A stretch of DNA of 64,000 nt from Borrelia puertoricensis. Lineage in GTDB: Bacteria; Spirochaetota; Spirochaetia; Borreliales; Borreliaceae. Each line of letters opens with the position of its first letter. The first letter of the stretch is position 1. The position numbers were made by a program, and so were the translations under genes. The stretch covers positions 1 to 64,000 of the forward strand of contig NZ_CP075401.1 of NCBI RefSeq assembly GCF_023035875.1, read 5' to 3'. Shown here piece after piece: positions 8,379 to 18,457 of the stretch. Under the pieces are notes generated by a model that worked only from the letters and a program-made list of their open reading frames with translations, had not been told where the DNA came from and made no database searches.

Positions 8379-9428
8379 TTACTGTTGCTGTCCACCAGTT
8401 GCTGCTTCTACAGGTGTAGTAAAATCTACAGATTTATCTTCTTGTTTAACTGCTGCTAGTGCTTCACTAATTGTCTTTAAACCACTATCAACAGTATTTC
8501 TAATAGAAATAATAAGAGTACTTAAAGTCTTACCAACAGCACTTGCCGCTGCTCCATTAACTGCATGAGCAGATTTATCTTCCCCAGTCTTAGCAGTAAA
8601 TTTACCACCCTTAGCCATAGCTCTCAGTGCAATACCCGCAGCAATAACTGCGTCCTTTTGTGCTGCATCAAGGGTTTTACCCTGTTCAAGTTTAGCAACA
8701 GCAATCTCAGCAGCATTCTTAGCTGCCTGAATAGTAGGTTCACCAGCAGCCTCAGAGGAGTTAGCAATAGCTTGCAATATGTCAGCCCCATTTACAGCGC
8801 CAATTGATGCGCTAGCTGCAGCAGCTTGTGTTTCTGTACCATCATTAGTCTTTTCACCGAACAGCTTACCAATTGTTTTTTGTTCACTTCCGCTGCCGGT
8901 CTTATCAGCAGTAGCATCTCCATCACCATCTTTCAAAATTACGTCAACAATAGTTTTAATTCCTTTAACAATAGAATTTACGGCGGTTTTATCAGCCGGT
9001 ACAGCATCCTGACCAGCAGTAGCACCACCAATCTTATCTTCGCCAGTAGCCCCAGTAGCAGCTTCTTTTGCTCCTTCTGCAATTTTATCTAATGTGTTAG
9101 TGATAAAGTTATCAACAACTTCCTTTATCTTTAGATAGTTACCATTCTTTTTAACTTCCGTTTGTAACTTCTTTTTAACTGTGTTCATAGTTTTTTCAAT
9201 ATCAGTGAAATACTTACCAATGTCAGATTTCTTAGTCTCAGACTTAATATCAAAAGCCCCAGTAATCATATCAGAAAGGAAAGTAAAAACATCTAAGAAC
9301 CCCTTACCTAAATTAGCAATAGAAGTTAAGAAAGTGGTTTTAGAATCCTCAGCACTAGTACTGCCACTGCCACAACTAAGAAATAAAAATAAAGTCATTA
9401 ATAACGCACATAAAGTAATTCTTTTCAT
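8379..9428 (-). CDS. vlp: Delta-type Vlp, complete silent cassette
   Basis: 349 residues, leader [19 protein letters not shown]. The N-terminus has small departures from the usual delta sequence: F-T-F-L-S-D-M-I-T-G-A-F-D-I replaces [14 protein letters not shown]. The tail is V-D-F-T-T-P-V-E-A-A-T-G-G-Q-Q-Q, a tail type also seen at 52669-53712. Spacing from the ribosome site and CACGTG to the ATG is standard. Only about 50 bases separate the preceding B hairpin from the ATG, with no promoter visible. Confidence 0.92.
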   Translation of the reverse strand: MKRITLCALLMTLFLFLSCGSGSTSAEDSKTTFLTSIANLGKGFLDVFTFLSDMITGAFDIKSETKKSDIGKYFTDIEKTMNTVKKKLQTEVKKNGNYLKIKEVVDNFITNTLDKIAEGAKEAATGATGEDKIGGATAGQDAVPADKTAVNSIVKGIKTIVDVILKDGDGDATADKTGSGSEQKTIGKLFGEKTNDGTETQAAAASASIGAVNGADILQAIANSSEAAGEPTIQAAKNAAEIAVAKLEQGKTLDAAQKDAVIAAGIALRAMAKGGKFTAKTGEDKSAHAVNGAAASAVGKTLSTLIISIRNTVDSGLKTISEALAAVKQEDKSVDFTTPVEAATGGQQQ

Positions 9429-9476
9429 TATTACGTGCCTCCTTTTTTACTCAAAAGGGGCAAAAATACAAATAAA

Positions 9477-9536
9477 AGGAAAACGAATCTCATGAATAGA
9501 GAAATAGTTTTCCTCAAATGACTTTATTTAGTTATA
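9477..9536 (-). terminator. Hairpin B after decayed vlp remnant
   Basis: AGGAAAAC (9477-9484) and GTTTTCCT (9507-9514), with the downstream block intact although the gene before it has decayed. Confidence 0.75.
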
Positions 9537-9539
9537 TAT

Positions 9540-9890
9540 TTATTTTGTACTAGTTATTTATGTTAACTGTTAAAATTGCAGGTGTAATAGCATTTCAAGA
9601 TTTATTTTATTATTTAATCGTTTAGTATATCTTCTAATTGCTATTAAAAATACTGTTGAAATTACTTTACAAGCACTAAAAACAGTTCTTGCGATAGATT
9701 AAATGTCTTAGAATTAGCACTAATAACAACACCATTAGCTGCATAAACAGATTTATCTTAACCTTTCTTAACATTAAACAAGATTGCTACAGGAACAAAT
9801 AAACTAAATTAACTATAAGAGGTTAAAATACGGTTTGAAGATTCTCTGCATTACTACCGAACTATTCAACTTTTTAATTTCATTACAACA
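9540..9890 (-). pseudogene. vlp: Decayed delta vlp remnant (left copy)
   Basis: No open frame survives. Minus-strand words still line up with the delta C-terminus: a stretch equivalent to K-S-V-H-A-V-N-G-V-A-A-S-A, then AGTATTTTTAATAGCAATTA for the N-T-V/I-A-I region, then ACACCTGCA of the T-T-P-A tail. It follows hairpin C of the alpha vlp and is itself followed by hairpin B. A near-identical copy lies inverted at 61310-61665. Confidence 0.75.
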
Positions 9891-9894
9891 ATAT

Positions 9895-9926
9895 AGAAGG
9901 CAGGCTTAGAGATAAGTTTGCCTTCT
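9895..9926 (-). terminator. Hairpin C after alpha vlp
   Basis: AGAAGGCA (9895-9902) pairs with TGCCTTCT (9919-9926). This hairpin type follows alpha vlp genes only. Confidence 0.75.
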
Positions 9927-9962
9927 AATCTTAATTTTAAGTAATTAATCTAACTATTTATT

Positions 9963-11038
9963 TTACTGCTGATTTGCTGTTTTTGGAGCTCTAGCTTTAT
10001 CTATTTCCCCTTTTGCTTTCTCAAGAACATTCTTTACTGTCTTCTTAATTATATCTTCTATTGATACTAACAGTTTATTTACCGCTGTTATTCCTGCCGC
10101 TTCTACTGCTTTTTCATCGTTACCAGAATGAGAAGCTAATTTACCATCTTTAACTAACGAACGTAGTGCTATTCCTCCCGCTACAGCTGCTGCTTTAGCT
10201 GCTTCTTTTGCTAAGTGATCTGCGGTTCCCCCTTTTGCAAATTCCAATGGTGTTGTCTCTGCCTTTACATCTTCTGTTACTGCTTTAACATCCCCTTCTT
10301 GTGATGCAACTATTGAAGCTAACATTTCATCACCTCTCACTGCTGCTACTATTGCTGCAGCTTTATCTCCCACAGCTGCTCCAGCAGCACCTGTTGTTAA
10401 GACCTTAGCTCCATCTTTTGCCTCAACTCCTATTGAATTTGAGGCCAATGTTACCTCACTTTTTTTTAGCCCCTCAACGCCTTCTGTCTTAGCTATATCA
10501 ACTATTCCTTTCAATGAATTATATACTGTTTTTAATTTATCTGTATTTGCTGCTGCTCCGTTTTGTTGGGAGGTCACTTCAACAACCTTGTTAGCATCAC
10601 CTATATCTTTTAAAGAATCTAAATGAGTTTTTAATGTGATTAAAGTAGCCTTAGCAGTATCAACTGCACTTCTAATTATCTTGTTTATACCAACTTTATC
10701 AAGCTCTGTTTCTGAGTTTTTTGCTACCTCTTCTAACTCTTCTGATGCCTTTCCAAGCTTAGCACCTAGACTGTTAAAATAATCTGCTACATCACTCTTT
10801 TTTGTATCTTTAGTTACTCTGAATCCTAATGTATCAGAGAGTAACTCTAAAAAAGAATAAAAAGCATTCTCAGCACTTCTACTTATATTCATTAGAACTG
10901 AACTTAAACTGCTCCCTCCTGTAGCAGCTCCGCCACCCGTAGCAGACTGATGTCCACTTCCACAGCTAAGAAGTAAAAATAAAGTCATAAGTATACTTAT
11001 ATTTAAGTTTTAATTCTCTCACTTAATCCATTCTTCAT
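9963..11038 (-). pseudogene. vlp: Alpha-type vlp with alternative leader, leader frameshifted
   Basis: Body of 341 residues from the internal ATG at 10988 ([14 protein letters not shown]). Alpha hallmarks are R-S-A-E-N-A-F-Y-S-F-L-E-L-L-S and the C-terminal A-R-A-P-K-T-A-N-Q-Q. As in the vsp at 5372, the leader starts [11 protein letters not shown] at 11038 and is broken by one missing T, after which [14 protein letters not shown] would follow. The 5' flank matches that vsp almost base for base. If the internal ATG were used the signal would be only eight residues long. Confidence 0.82.
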
Positions 11039-11084
11039 ATTATAGTCCTTCCTTTTTTACTAAGGGGAACTAGATATAACTAAA

Positions 11085-11145
11085 AGGAAAACAATTCTTA
11101 TGAAAAGAAAAGTTTTCCTCAAATGACTTTATTTAGTTATGTATT
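11085..11145 (-). terminator. Hairpin B after delta vlp
   Basis: AGGAAAAC (11085-11092) pairs with GTTTTCCT (11112-11119) beside the AAATAAAGTCATTTG block. Confidence 0.8.
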
Positions 11146-11161
11146 TGTTATTAATAATTCT

Positions 11162-12238
11162 TTATTGTTTCTGGCTACCGGTTGCTGCTTCTGCAGGTGT
11201 AGTAAAATCTGCAGACTTATCTCCTTGTTTAACAGCTGCTAGAGCATCACTAATTGACTTTAAACCAGTATCAACAGTATTCCTAATAGCAATAATAAGA
11301 GTACTTAATGCTTTGCCTACAGCACTAGCAGCAACTCCTTTAGCAGACTCAGCTTCAGTCTTCTTTTCAGCAGTATCCTTAACAATAAATTTACCATCCT
11401 TAGCCATTGCTCGCAGTGCAATAGCAGCAGCAATAACTGCATCTTTTTTGGATTCTGCAGTAGTAAGTTTTTCCTCATTATCAGTAGAAGTACCCTTAGC
11501 TAAAGCCAAAGCAGCTGCATCCTTAGCCTCACTAACTTTACCATCTTTCTTAGCATCAGCATTAGCAGCAGCAATAGCTTGTAATATGTCAGCCCCAGTT
11601 ACCGCCCCTATTGATGCACTAGCAGCCGCTACATGTTTCTCTTCAGCACCCTTATCAACAGCAGTTTCAGCTCCAAATAACTTACCAATATTCTTTTTAT
11701 CATCATCAGCTGGGGTAGTTTTATCTGCTTGTCCATTACCTTCTTTTATTACCAAATCAACAATTTGTTTAATCCCTTTAACAAGGGCATTGACACTTGT
11801 AGCGTCAACGCTAGTACCAGCATCAGATTTGACAACCTCACTAATAGCATTACCTGCAGCCCCAGTAGCAGCTGTCTTAGCTCCTTCAGCAATCTTGTCT
11901 AATGTGCCTGTAATAAAAGTATCAACAACTTCTTTTAATTTTGGATATTTACCATTCTCTGCCACCACAGTGTTTAATTTCTCTTTAACTGTGTTCATAG
12001 TTTTTTCAATAGAAGTGAAATAGTTACCAATGTCAGATTTCTTAGTGTCAGCCTTAATACCAAAGGCTCCAGCAACCATATCACTAAGAGAAGTAAAAAC
12101 ATCTAAGAACCCTTTACCTAAATTAGCAATAGAAGTTAAGAATGTGGTTTTAGGATCTTCCATATTAGTAGTACCACTGCCACAACTAAGAAGTAAAAAT
12201 AAAGTCACTAATAACGCACATAAAGTAATTCTTTTCAT
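11162..12238 (-). CDS. vlp: Delta-type Vlp, complete silent cassette
   Basis: 358 residues; leader [14 protein letters not shown]. After Cys19 it has G-S-G-T-T-N-M-E-D rather than S-A-E-D. The body shares the E-E-K-H-V-A-A-A-S-A-S-I-G word and a K-D-T-A-E-K-K-T-E-A-E-S-A-K insert with cassettes 25140 and 54712, which suggests segmental exchange among these three. The tail is A-D-F-T-T-P-A-E-A-A-T-G-S-Q-K-Q. It follows a bdr gene in the direction of reading. Confidence 0.92.
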   Translation of the reverse strand: MKRITLCALLVTLFLLLSCGSGTTNMEDPKTTFLTSIANLGKGFLDVFTSLSDMVAGAFGIKADTKKSDIGNYFTSIEKTMNTVKEKLNTVVAENGKYPKLKEVVDTFITGTLDKIAEGAKTAATGAAGNAISEVVKSDAGTSVDATSVNALVKGIKQIVDLVIKEGNGQADKTTPADDDKKNIGKLFGAETAVDKGAEEKHVAAASASIGAVTGADILQAIAAANADAKKDGKVSEAKDAAALALAKGTSTDNEEKLTTAESKKDAVIAAAIALRAMAKDGKFIVKDTAEKKTEAESAKGVAASAVGKALSTLIIAIRNTVDTGLKSISDALAAVKQGDKSADFTTPAEAATGSQKQ

Positions 12239-12457
12239 TATCACGTGCCTCCTTATTAATTCAAGGGGGAAAGATGACTAACAACCTCTGATAAATATAA
12301 AAATAAAAACTAAAAGCATAGATACTTTAACATTGCAAAAATTGGAAATGATATAACAATAAACAAGTTTGATTGTTATCAATAAAATTGATTAGTTTTG
12401 GTAATAAAGATAATTGATATGTAAATCAATTAAAGAAAAGGTTTATTTAACTTAAAT

Positions 12458-12970
12458 TCACTTATTCAACAATGAATAGACTATGGTCATTAATGTTAAA
12501 AATATTCCTATATTAAGGGTAATAATTGTTCCAAACATCCAACCATGAAGTTTTAATGTGCTTTTAAGTTCCATTTTGTTAACATCAATCTTAGTATCAA
12601 GTTCATTAAACTTAGTATCAATCTTGATGTTAAGATTATTCTCAACAGTATCAATCTTATTATCCAGGTCTTTAATGTCAGATTTTAATTCATTTCTGAC
12701 TGTATCAACCTTATTATCAAGTTCATTGAATTTAGTATCTATCTTGGTATCAAGTTCAGTCTTGAGAGATTTAATCTCGGCTTGTAAAAGTGCTTCTACC
12801 TTTTCAAGCTTAAGGTTAAAAGTAGTCTCTAAATATTCAATATCCTTATAAGTAAGCTCATTTTTATAATATCTGTAGGACAGATCAATAGCAATATCTC
12901 TATTTATACCAGCTCTAGTCAGTTCAGCTATAACCATTTGTTGAGTAATAACAGGTTGTGCAAGTCCCAT
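12458..12970 (-). CDS. bdr: Bdr repeat-motif membrane protein
   Basis: 170 residues. It belongs to the second N-terminal subtype in this window (M-G-L-A-Q-P-V-I-T-Q-Q-M-V-I-A-E-L-T, Y-K-N-E-L-T-Y-K-D-I-E-Y). The central F-N-E-L-D-N-K-V-D and L-D-N-K-I-D-T-V-E-N-N-L repeats precede the C-terminal membrane segment (M-F-G-T-I-I-T-L-N-I-G-I-F-L-T-L-M-T). It lies between a frameshifted delta vlp and a complete one. The upstream block matches the other bdr genes. Confidence 0.92.
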   Translation of the reverse strand: MGLAQPVITQQMVIAELTRAGINRDIAIDLSYRYYKNELTYKDIEYLETTFNLKLEKVEALLQAEIKSLKTELDTKIDTKFNELDNKVDTVRNELKSDIKDLDNKIDTVENNLNIKIDTKFNELDTKIDVNKMELKSTLKLHGWMFGTIITLNIGIFLTLMTIVYSLLNK

Positions 12971-13030
12971 AAAACACTCCTTATGTAATTATTATATAAT
13001 ATCTTAAGTGTTATAGGAACCTTATTTTAG
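12971..13030 (-). promoter_or_regulatory. Conserved bdr upstream block
   Basis: Same AT-rich TATAATAATTACATAAGGAG block (minus strand) as upstream of the other bdr genes. Confidence 0.5.
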
Positions 13031-13179
13031 TAAAATGTGATTTAAGAAGGTTCCTAACTATAACATAAATATTTAGTATATTTTCTTTAGTTTATTAATT
13101 AGTTTAAACTAATCATATGTTGTTAAAAGATTGATATCACTATGATTTAGAACTGAGTATTATTACAAGATAGTAAAAA

Positions 13180-13240
13180 AGGAAAACGGTTCTCGTAAAA
13201 AGAGAAGAGTTTTCCTCAAATGACTTTATTTAGTTATGTT
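13180..13240 (-). terminator. Hairpin B after delta vlp
   Basis: AGGAAAAC (13180-13187) with GTTTTCCT (13209-13216); A-rich flank gives a T-run on the transcript. Confidence 0.8.
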
Positions 13241-13254
13241 TATTAATAAATCTT

Positions 13255-14299
13255 TTACTGTTTCTGTCCATTAGCTGCTGCGTCTGCAGGTGTAGTAGAA
13301 TCTGCAGATTTATCTTCTTGTGTAACTGTAGCGAGCGCATCGCTTATTGACTTTAATCCATTATAAACAGTATTTCTTATTGCTATAATAAGAGTACTTA
13401 AAGTCTTACCAACAGCACTAGCAGCAACACCATTAACTGCATTGGCAGATTTCTCTTCATTCTTAGCAGCAAATTTACCATCATTTGCCATTGCCCGTAG
13501 TGCTATTCCTGCTGCTATTACTGCATCCTTTTGTTTAGTCTCTTTAGTAGCACTATCCTTTTTAGCAACAACAATCTCAGCAGCATTTTTTGCATTATTA
13601 ATTTCAACATTATTATTAGCATTTCCAGACTTAGCAATAGCTTTTAGGATGTCAGCACCAGTCACTGCACCAATACTAGCTGCTGCCTTTGCAATATTTT
13701 CTTCTTTAGCATCATCTTTAGTATTACTAAACAACTTACCTATATCTTTTTTGCCATCTTCTGCGGTCTTATTTGCCTCTGCACTTCCTTCATTATCTTT
13801 CAAGACCACGTCAATAATAGTTTTAATGCCTTTAACAAAAGAGTTGACACTTGTGACGTCTGCTGCTACAGCATCTTGTCCTGAATTAGTAGCACCACCA
13901 ATCTTATCGTCACCAGGTAGCCCCTTTTGATGCCTCCTTTGCCCCATCAGCAATTTTATCTAATGTGTTAGTAATAAACTTATCAACTACTTCTTTTAAT
14001 TTTGGATATTTACTATTCTCTGCCACTACAGTGTTTAATTTCTCTTTAACTGTGTTCATAGTTTTTTCAATATCAGTGAAATAGTTACCAATGTCAAATT
14101 TCTTAGTGTCAGCTTTAATACCCAAAGCCCCAGAAATCATATCAGAAAGAGAAGTAAAAACATCTAAGAACCCCTTACCCAAATTAGCAATAGAAGTTAA
14201 GAAAGTGGTTTTAGGATCTTCCATCTTAGTAGTACCACTGCCACAACTAAGAAGTAAAAATAAAGTCATCAATAACGCACATAAAGTAATTCTTTTCAT
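13255..14299 (-). pseudogene. vlp: Delta-type vlp, frameshifted
   Basis: It has a complete MKRIT leader at 14299 and a delta N-terminus, then an extra C near 13915 (GCTACCTGG for GCTACTGG) breaks the frame after K-G-A-T. The second half continues G-D-D-K-I-G-G to a normal tail. The ribosome site region is also altered (ATGAGGCACATAATAATG instead of AAGGAGGCACGTG). Removing one base would restore a product of about 347 residues. Confidence 0.88.
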
Positions 14300-14347
14300 T
14301 ATTATGTGCCTCATTTTTTACTAAGGGGAAAGCTAGATATAAATACA

Positions 14348-14400
14348 AGGAAAACAATTCTCATGAAGAGAAAAGTTTCCCTCAAATGACCTTATTATTT
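14348..14400 (-). terminator. Hairpin B, slightly degenerate, after beta vlp
   Basis: AGGAAAAC (14348-14355) faces GTTTCCCT (14375-14382), one mismatch in the stem. Confidence 0.7.
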
Positions 14401-14420
14401 AGATTATTTAATTAGATAAT

Positions 14421-15476
14421 TTATTTAGTAGCAGCAGGTTGAGTAGAACTAGCTTCAGTTGATTCAGTAGTAGTTTCAGAGTACTGTATTCCCTTAACAG
14501 CTTTTCTTATCTTATCTAGTTCGCTTGCTACTGTTTTTCTAATTATCAAATCAAGAATTCCTAATACCTTATTTACAGCAGTTAAAGCAGCAGCTTTAAC
14601 TGCACCATCTTCATTTTGAGCAGCACTAAGTTTACCACCCTTAATCATAGCTTTAAGAGCAACAGCAGCAGCTAAGTCTGCATTTGTTTTAGCACCAGTA
14701 TTATTAGCATCAATTTTAGTAGCTAGAGCTCCTGCTTCATTAGCATTGCCTGCAGCAAGAGCTGCGGTGGAAGTCTTAGCATCTTTAATCTTATTAATCA
14801 TAGCCCATGGGTCTGCTTTAGATACTTCTTCAGCAAGTTTAGGACCAACATTAGCAGCTGCTGCAGCACCAGATTTTGTAACTGCTTCACCACCAGAATT
14901 GCCAGCCACTGCATTACCTTCACTGCCCTTTTCTATCTTTACATCAGACTTATCTGCTACCTCAATAATTGTCTTTACATTTTCAATAATAGTCTTAACG
15001 TCATTTTCATCAGCAGCAACTGCAGCAGCATTATTAGAAGTATCGCCAAGCAGAGAATCATCCTTAGTTACACCAGATAATTTAGTTACAGAGTCAATTA
15101 GTTTTACAAAAACATCATTTGCACCTTTAATAGCATCCTCAACTAATTTAATTGTACTCCCATTAGCATTTTTTGCATTAGATATTTCATCTGATAGCTC
15201 TTTTAACTTCTCCTTAGTAGTTATAAGTCCATTTCCTATAGTCTTAAAGTGTTCACCAACCTTACTTCTCTTGTCACCGGATTTAACTGCTGTAAGTCCC
15301 AAAGCATCACCAATAGCATTACCAAAAATACCAAAAATCTCATAAAACCCATGACCTATCTTAACTAATGAATCTAAGAATGTGGTTTTAGGATCTTCCA
15401 TCTTAGTACTCCCACTGCCACAACTAAGAAGTAAAAATAAAGTCATTAATAACGCACATAAAGTAATTCTTTTCAT
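14421..15476 (-). CDS. vlp: Beta-type Vlp, complete silent cassette
   Basis: 351 residues with MKRIT leader and Cys19. Beta hallmarks are [17 protein letters not shown] and [10 protein letters not shown], the central [10 protein letters not shown], and the C-terminal [13 protein letters not shown]. It is one of only two beta vlps here with a full leader (the other is 42042). Preceding sequence to 15700 contains no gene. Confidence 0.92.
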   Translation of the reverse strand: MKRITLCALLMTLFLLLSCGSGSTKMEDPKTTFLDSLVKIGHGFYEIFGIFGNAIGDALGLTAVKSGDKRSKVGEHFKTIGNGLITTKEKLKELSDEISNAKNANGSTIKLVEDAIKGANDVFVKLIDSVTKLSGVTKDDSLLGDTSNNAAAVAADENDVKTIIENVKTIIEVADKSDVKIEKGSEGNAVAGNSGGEAVTKSGAAAAANVGPKLAEEVSKADPWAMINKIKDAKTSTAALAAGNANEAGALATKIDANNTGAKTNADLAAAVALKAMIKGGKLSAAQNEDGAVKAAALTAVNKVLGILDLIIRKTVASELDKIRKAVKGIQYSETTTESTEASSTQPAATK

Positions 15477-15489
15477 TATCACGTGCCTC

Positions 15490-15775
15490 CTTATTAACCA
15501 GGGGAGGCAAGATGGTTAACAAGCTTTGAACAAAATAAAAAAGCTAAGAAAATAATATTCCTAACTTCCTATTCATTAACATTATTTCTCTAACTACTTA
15601 TTTATGAATTAAAAATTAATCTTATAAAAAAAAGGTTTGTTGTCAGAAGTCGTTACATTGGCTTTAATACCATATTTATAGCACTAAATACAAAAAAAAG
15701 GAAAACAACTCTCCTGAATAAAGAGAAAATTGCTTCCCTTAAATGAATTTATCATTTAACTTGACGATTTATTGT
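15490..15775 (-). other. Spacer with degenerate hairpin B
   Basis: About 290 bases without a gene. AGGAAAAC at 15699-15706 faces a degenerate second arm near 15732-15739, so the B block of the decayed beta vlp is itself decaying. The stretch at 15490-15690 retains weak bdr-spacer-like wording but no bdr frame. Confidence 0.5.
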
Positions 15776-16425
15776 TTATTTAGCAGCAGTGGATTGAGTA
15801 TCTGTAGAATTAATTCCAGTAGTCTAAGGGTATTGTATTTTCTTAACAGCCTTTCCTACTCTATCTAGTTAAGTTGATACTGTTTTCCTAATTACCAAGA
15901 TCAAGTATTCCTAATACCTTATTTACTGCACTTACAGCAGCTGCTCAATCTGAATTACCAGCGGTTCCAGACCTGATTGCTATTCCAGATTTCCTTGCTG
16001 CACCAATAATAGCTTTAACTTCTTCAATAACAGTTCTAACACTAGCCTCATCAACAGCCACTGCAGCCGCAGCACTAGCAGTCAGCACCGTCATTAATTA
16101 TACCCGATAATTTGGTTACAGAGTCAATTAGTTTTACAATAACATCACTAGCACCTTTAATTGTAGCCTCAACTCCTGTAGTATCAGCATGAGGAGTAAA
16201 AGTTATGTCTTTTGCTAAACCATCTAATTTCTCCTTAGTAATTGTAAAACCATCTCCTATTTTCTTAGAGTGTTCACCAACTTTACTTTTCTTGTCATCA
16301 GATTTAACTACCGTAAGTCCTAAAGCATCACCAATAACATTACCAAAAATACCAAAAATCTCGTAAAACCCATGACCTATCTTAACTAATGAATCTAAGA
16401 AAGTATTCTTACTCTCAACAGCCAA
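15776..16425 (-). pseudogene. vlp: Leaderless beta vlp, deleted and frameshifted
   Basis: It opens [19 protein letters not shown] without leader, lipobox or ATG and continues through the beta N-terminus to about residue 116. The middle is largely missing: a short V-D-E-A-S-V-R-T-V-I-E-E-V-K-like piece joins to the V-N-K-V-L-G-I-L C-terminal region, with frame breaks and stops. It follows hairpin C of an alpha vlp. Confidence 0.82.
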
Positions 16426-16456
16426 TTTAACTTCTTAAAGTTAATTACAACAATAT

Positions 16457-16493
16457 AGAAGGCACCTTAGATATAAATCTAAAATTGCCTTCT
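16457..16493 (-). terminator. Hairpin C after alpha vlp
   Basis: AGAAGGCA (16457-16464) pairs with TGCCTTCT (16486-16493). Confidence 0.75.
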
Positions 16494-16529
16494 AATATTA
16501 TTTTTAAGTAATTAATCTAACTATCTAGT

Positions 16530-17566
16530 TTACTGCTGAGCTGCTTATTTTGAAGCTCTTGCTTCATCTATTTTTTCTTTTGCTGTTTTAAAGCACATTC
16601 TTTACTGTTTTTTTAATTATATCCTCTACTGCTACTAATAATTTATTTACTGCACTTACCCCTACGTCTTGTACTTCTCCTTGTCCTCCTTGTGCATCCG
16701 CTGCAGCTGCTGCTAGTTTACCATCTTTAACCAGGGAACGTAAAGCTATTCCTTCTGCTACCGATGCTGCTTTAGCTGTATCTTTTGCTAAATTAGCTCC
16801 ATCACCTCCTTTAGCAAATTCCAATGGTGTTGTATTTGCAGTCGCAGCTGCTGCTACTGCTTTAACATCTCCTTCTGTTGAATTAACTATTGATGCTAGC
16901 ATTTTCTCACCACTTACTGTTGCTAGTATTGCTGCTGCCTTAGCTGCATCAGTTGCTTCTGGTTTGTTGTCTGTAGCTAATATCTTAGCACCATCCTTAT
17001 TATCTGTTCCATTGCCTACTTTTACCGCTATGTCTCCTGCTTTTGGCTTTACAACACCTTCTGTCTTAGCTGTATCTACAATTCCTTTCAATGAATTAAA
17101 GGCTTTCTTTAATTCAGCTTCCTTTGCTGATACTCCTTTGGCATCAGTTGCTGCATCACCCACTAAATTAGAATCACCTACTTGACCTAAAGAATCATAA
17201 ATGAGTTTTTAATGTGCTTAAAGTAGCCTTAGCAGTATCAACTGCACTTCTAATTACCTTGTTTAGATCACCTTTATCAAGCTCTGTTTTTGATTTTTTT
17301 GCTACTTTTTCTAATTCATCTGATGCTACTCCAAGCTTAGCACCTAGGCTACTAAAATAACCAGTTACATCCTCTTTCTTTGTAGTTGATTTAGCAGTAA
17401 AACCTAATGTACCGGAAAGTAACTCTAAAAAAGAATAAAAAGCATTCTCAGCACTTCTACCTATATCCATGAGAACAGAACTTAAACTTTTTCCTCCTGT
17501 AGCTGCCCCGCCACCATTAACAGAATCAACCGACTGTTGTCCACTGCCACAGCCAAGAAGTAAAAA
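16530..17566 (-). pseudogene. vlp: Leaderless alpha vlp with several frame breaks
   Basis: It starts within the lipobox ([12 protein letters not shown]) directly after the T-rich side of vsp hairpin A, with no start codon. Alpha core R-S-A-E-N-A-F-Y is intact. One extra base near 17190 (CATTTATGATTC) breaks the frame, another T near 16590 (GCTTTAAAAC) breaks the C-terminus, and the final A-R-A-S-K is followed by an in-frame TAA before A-A-Q-Q. It is the middle member of a three-gene unit vsp-alpha-beta. Confidence 0.85.
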
Positions 17567-17603
17567 TAAAGTAGTAAAGGAAGTAAAGAGGGAATAAAAA
17601 AGG

Positions 17604-17633
17604 AAAAAAAGCTAAGAGAAGAATACTCCTAGC
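17604..17633 (-). terminator. Hairpin A after vsp
   Basis: GCTAAGAG (17611-17618) and CTCCTAGC (17626-17633), one mismatch, with seven A on the plus strand giving a transcript T-run. Confidence 0.8.
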
Positions 17634-17712
17634 TTATTATTTATAGACTTTATTTTATAAGAAAATAACGATTGATTAAAAAGTAATCTTATAACAACAA
17701 TTTATCTCTCAA

Positions 17713-18336
17713 TTAAGGTTTAGAAGAAGTTGTAAGCTCATTAATTGCAGATGTTACTGCCGCTTCAGCAGCCTTTAACAAAGCATCAATTGCTGTATTA
17801 AGCTCCCCAAGTTCTTTAGCCCCTTTATCTTTAGTACCATCTGTTACAAGTATAGCACTTTTTGCATGAACATCAGTAGCTTCATTTTTCCCAAGATCAC
17901 CACTTGCTCCTTTCACTGTGTCTAAAAATTTCTTAGTTGCAGCTTTAACAACAGTAACCTTTCCCTTCAATTCAGTAGAAACTCCATCTTGTTTCTCTAA
18001 TTTTTCCAATTTAGTGCTTACAGCTGATATTATACTAAATGCCCCTGCAAGTAATGAACCATTTTTACCACTATCATCAGCAAGAGTATCTCCGTTTTGG
18101 ATTTTCTTGCCAATAGCATTAGCAAGTTCATCAATGGATTTAACTAAGGTCTCTATTTCTTTAACACTCTTAGCAAAAGCAACCGAGTCTTTGATGTTCT
18201 TAGTTATTTTAGCTAAATCAATAACAGTGCCATCAGATTTAGCCACTTCATCATCTGTAAGATTTTTTCCTGAAGTATTACAAGATAAGAGTAAAAATAA
18301 AGTCATTAATAACGCACATAAAGTAATTCTTTTCAT
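17713..18336 (-). CDS. vsp: Vsp, complete silent cassette
   Basis: 207 residues; MKRIT leader, lipidated Cys19, then [13 protein letters not shown]. Vsp words are [13 protein letters not shown] and [16 protein letters not shown]; the variable part is central (residues about 85-165) and the tail [11 protein letters not shown] is conserved. It carries A-N-A-I-G where most vsps here have A-K-A-I-G, a variant shared with 50741. First gene of a vsp-alpha-beta unit. Confidence 0.93.
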   Translation of the reverse strand: MKRITLCALLMTLFLLLSCNTSGKNLTDDEVAKSDGTVIDLAKITKNIKDSVAFAKSVKEIETLVKSIDELANAIGKKIQNGDTLADDSGKNGSLLAGAFSIISAVSTKLEKLEKQDGVSTELKGKVTVVKAATKKFLDTVKGASGDLGKNEATDVHAKSAILVTDGTKDKGAKELGELNTAIDALLKAAEAAVTSAINELTTSSKP

Positions 18337-18379
18337 TATCACGTGCCTCCTTTTTTCTCAGGTAACAAATATAAATAAA

Positions 18380-18440
18380 AGGAAAACAATTCTTATGAAA
18401 AGAAGAGTTTCCCTTAAATAACTTTATTTAGTGATGTATT
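18380..18440 (-). terminator. Hairpin B after beta/gamma mosaic
   Basis: AGGAAAAC (18380-18387) faces GTTTCCCT (18407-18414), one mismatch, beside the downstream block. Confidence 0.7.
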
Positions 18441-18457
18441 TTGTTATCAATTCGTGA

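Noticed and set aside
11139..12023. Long plus-strand open frame opposite the delta vlp at 11162
   Set aside because: It is the antisense of an Ala/Asp/Lys-rich vlp; similar frames appear opposite most vlps because of their codon pattern. No ribosome site or family match.
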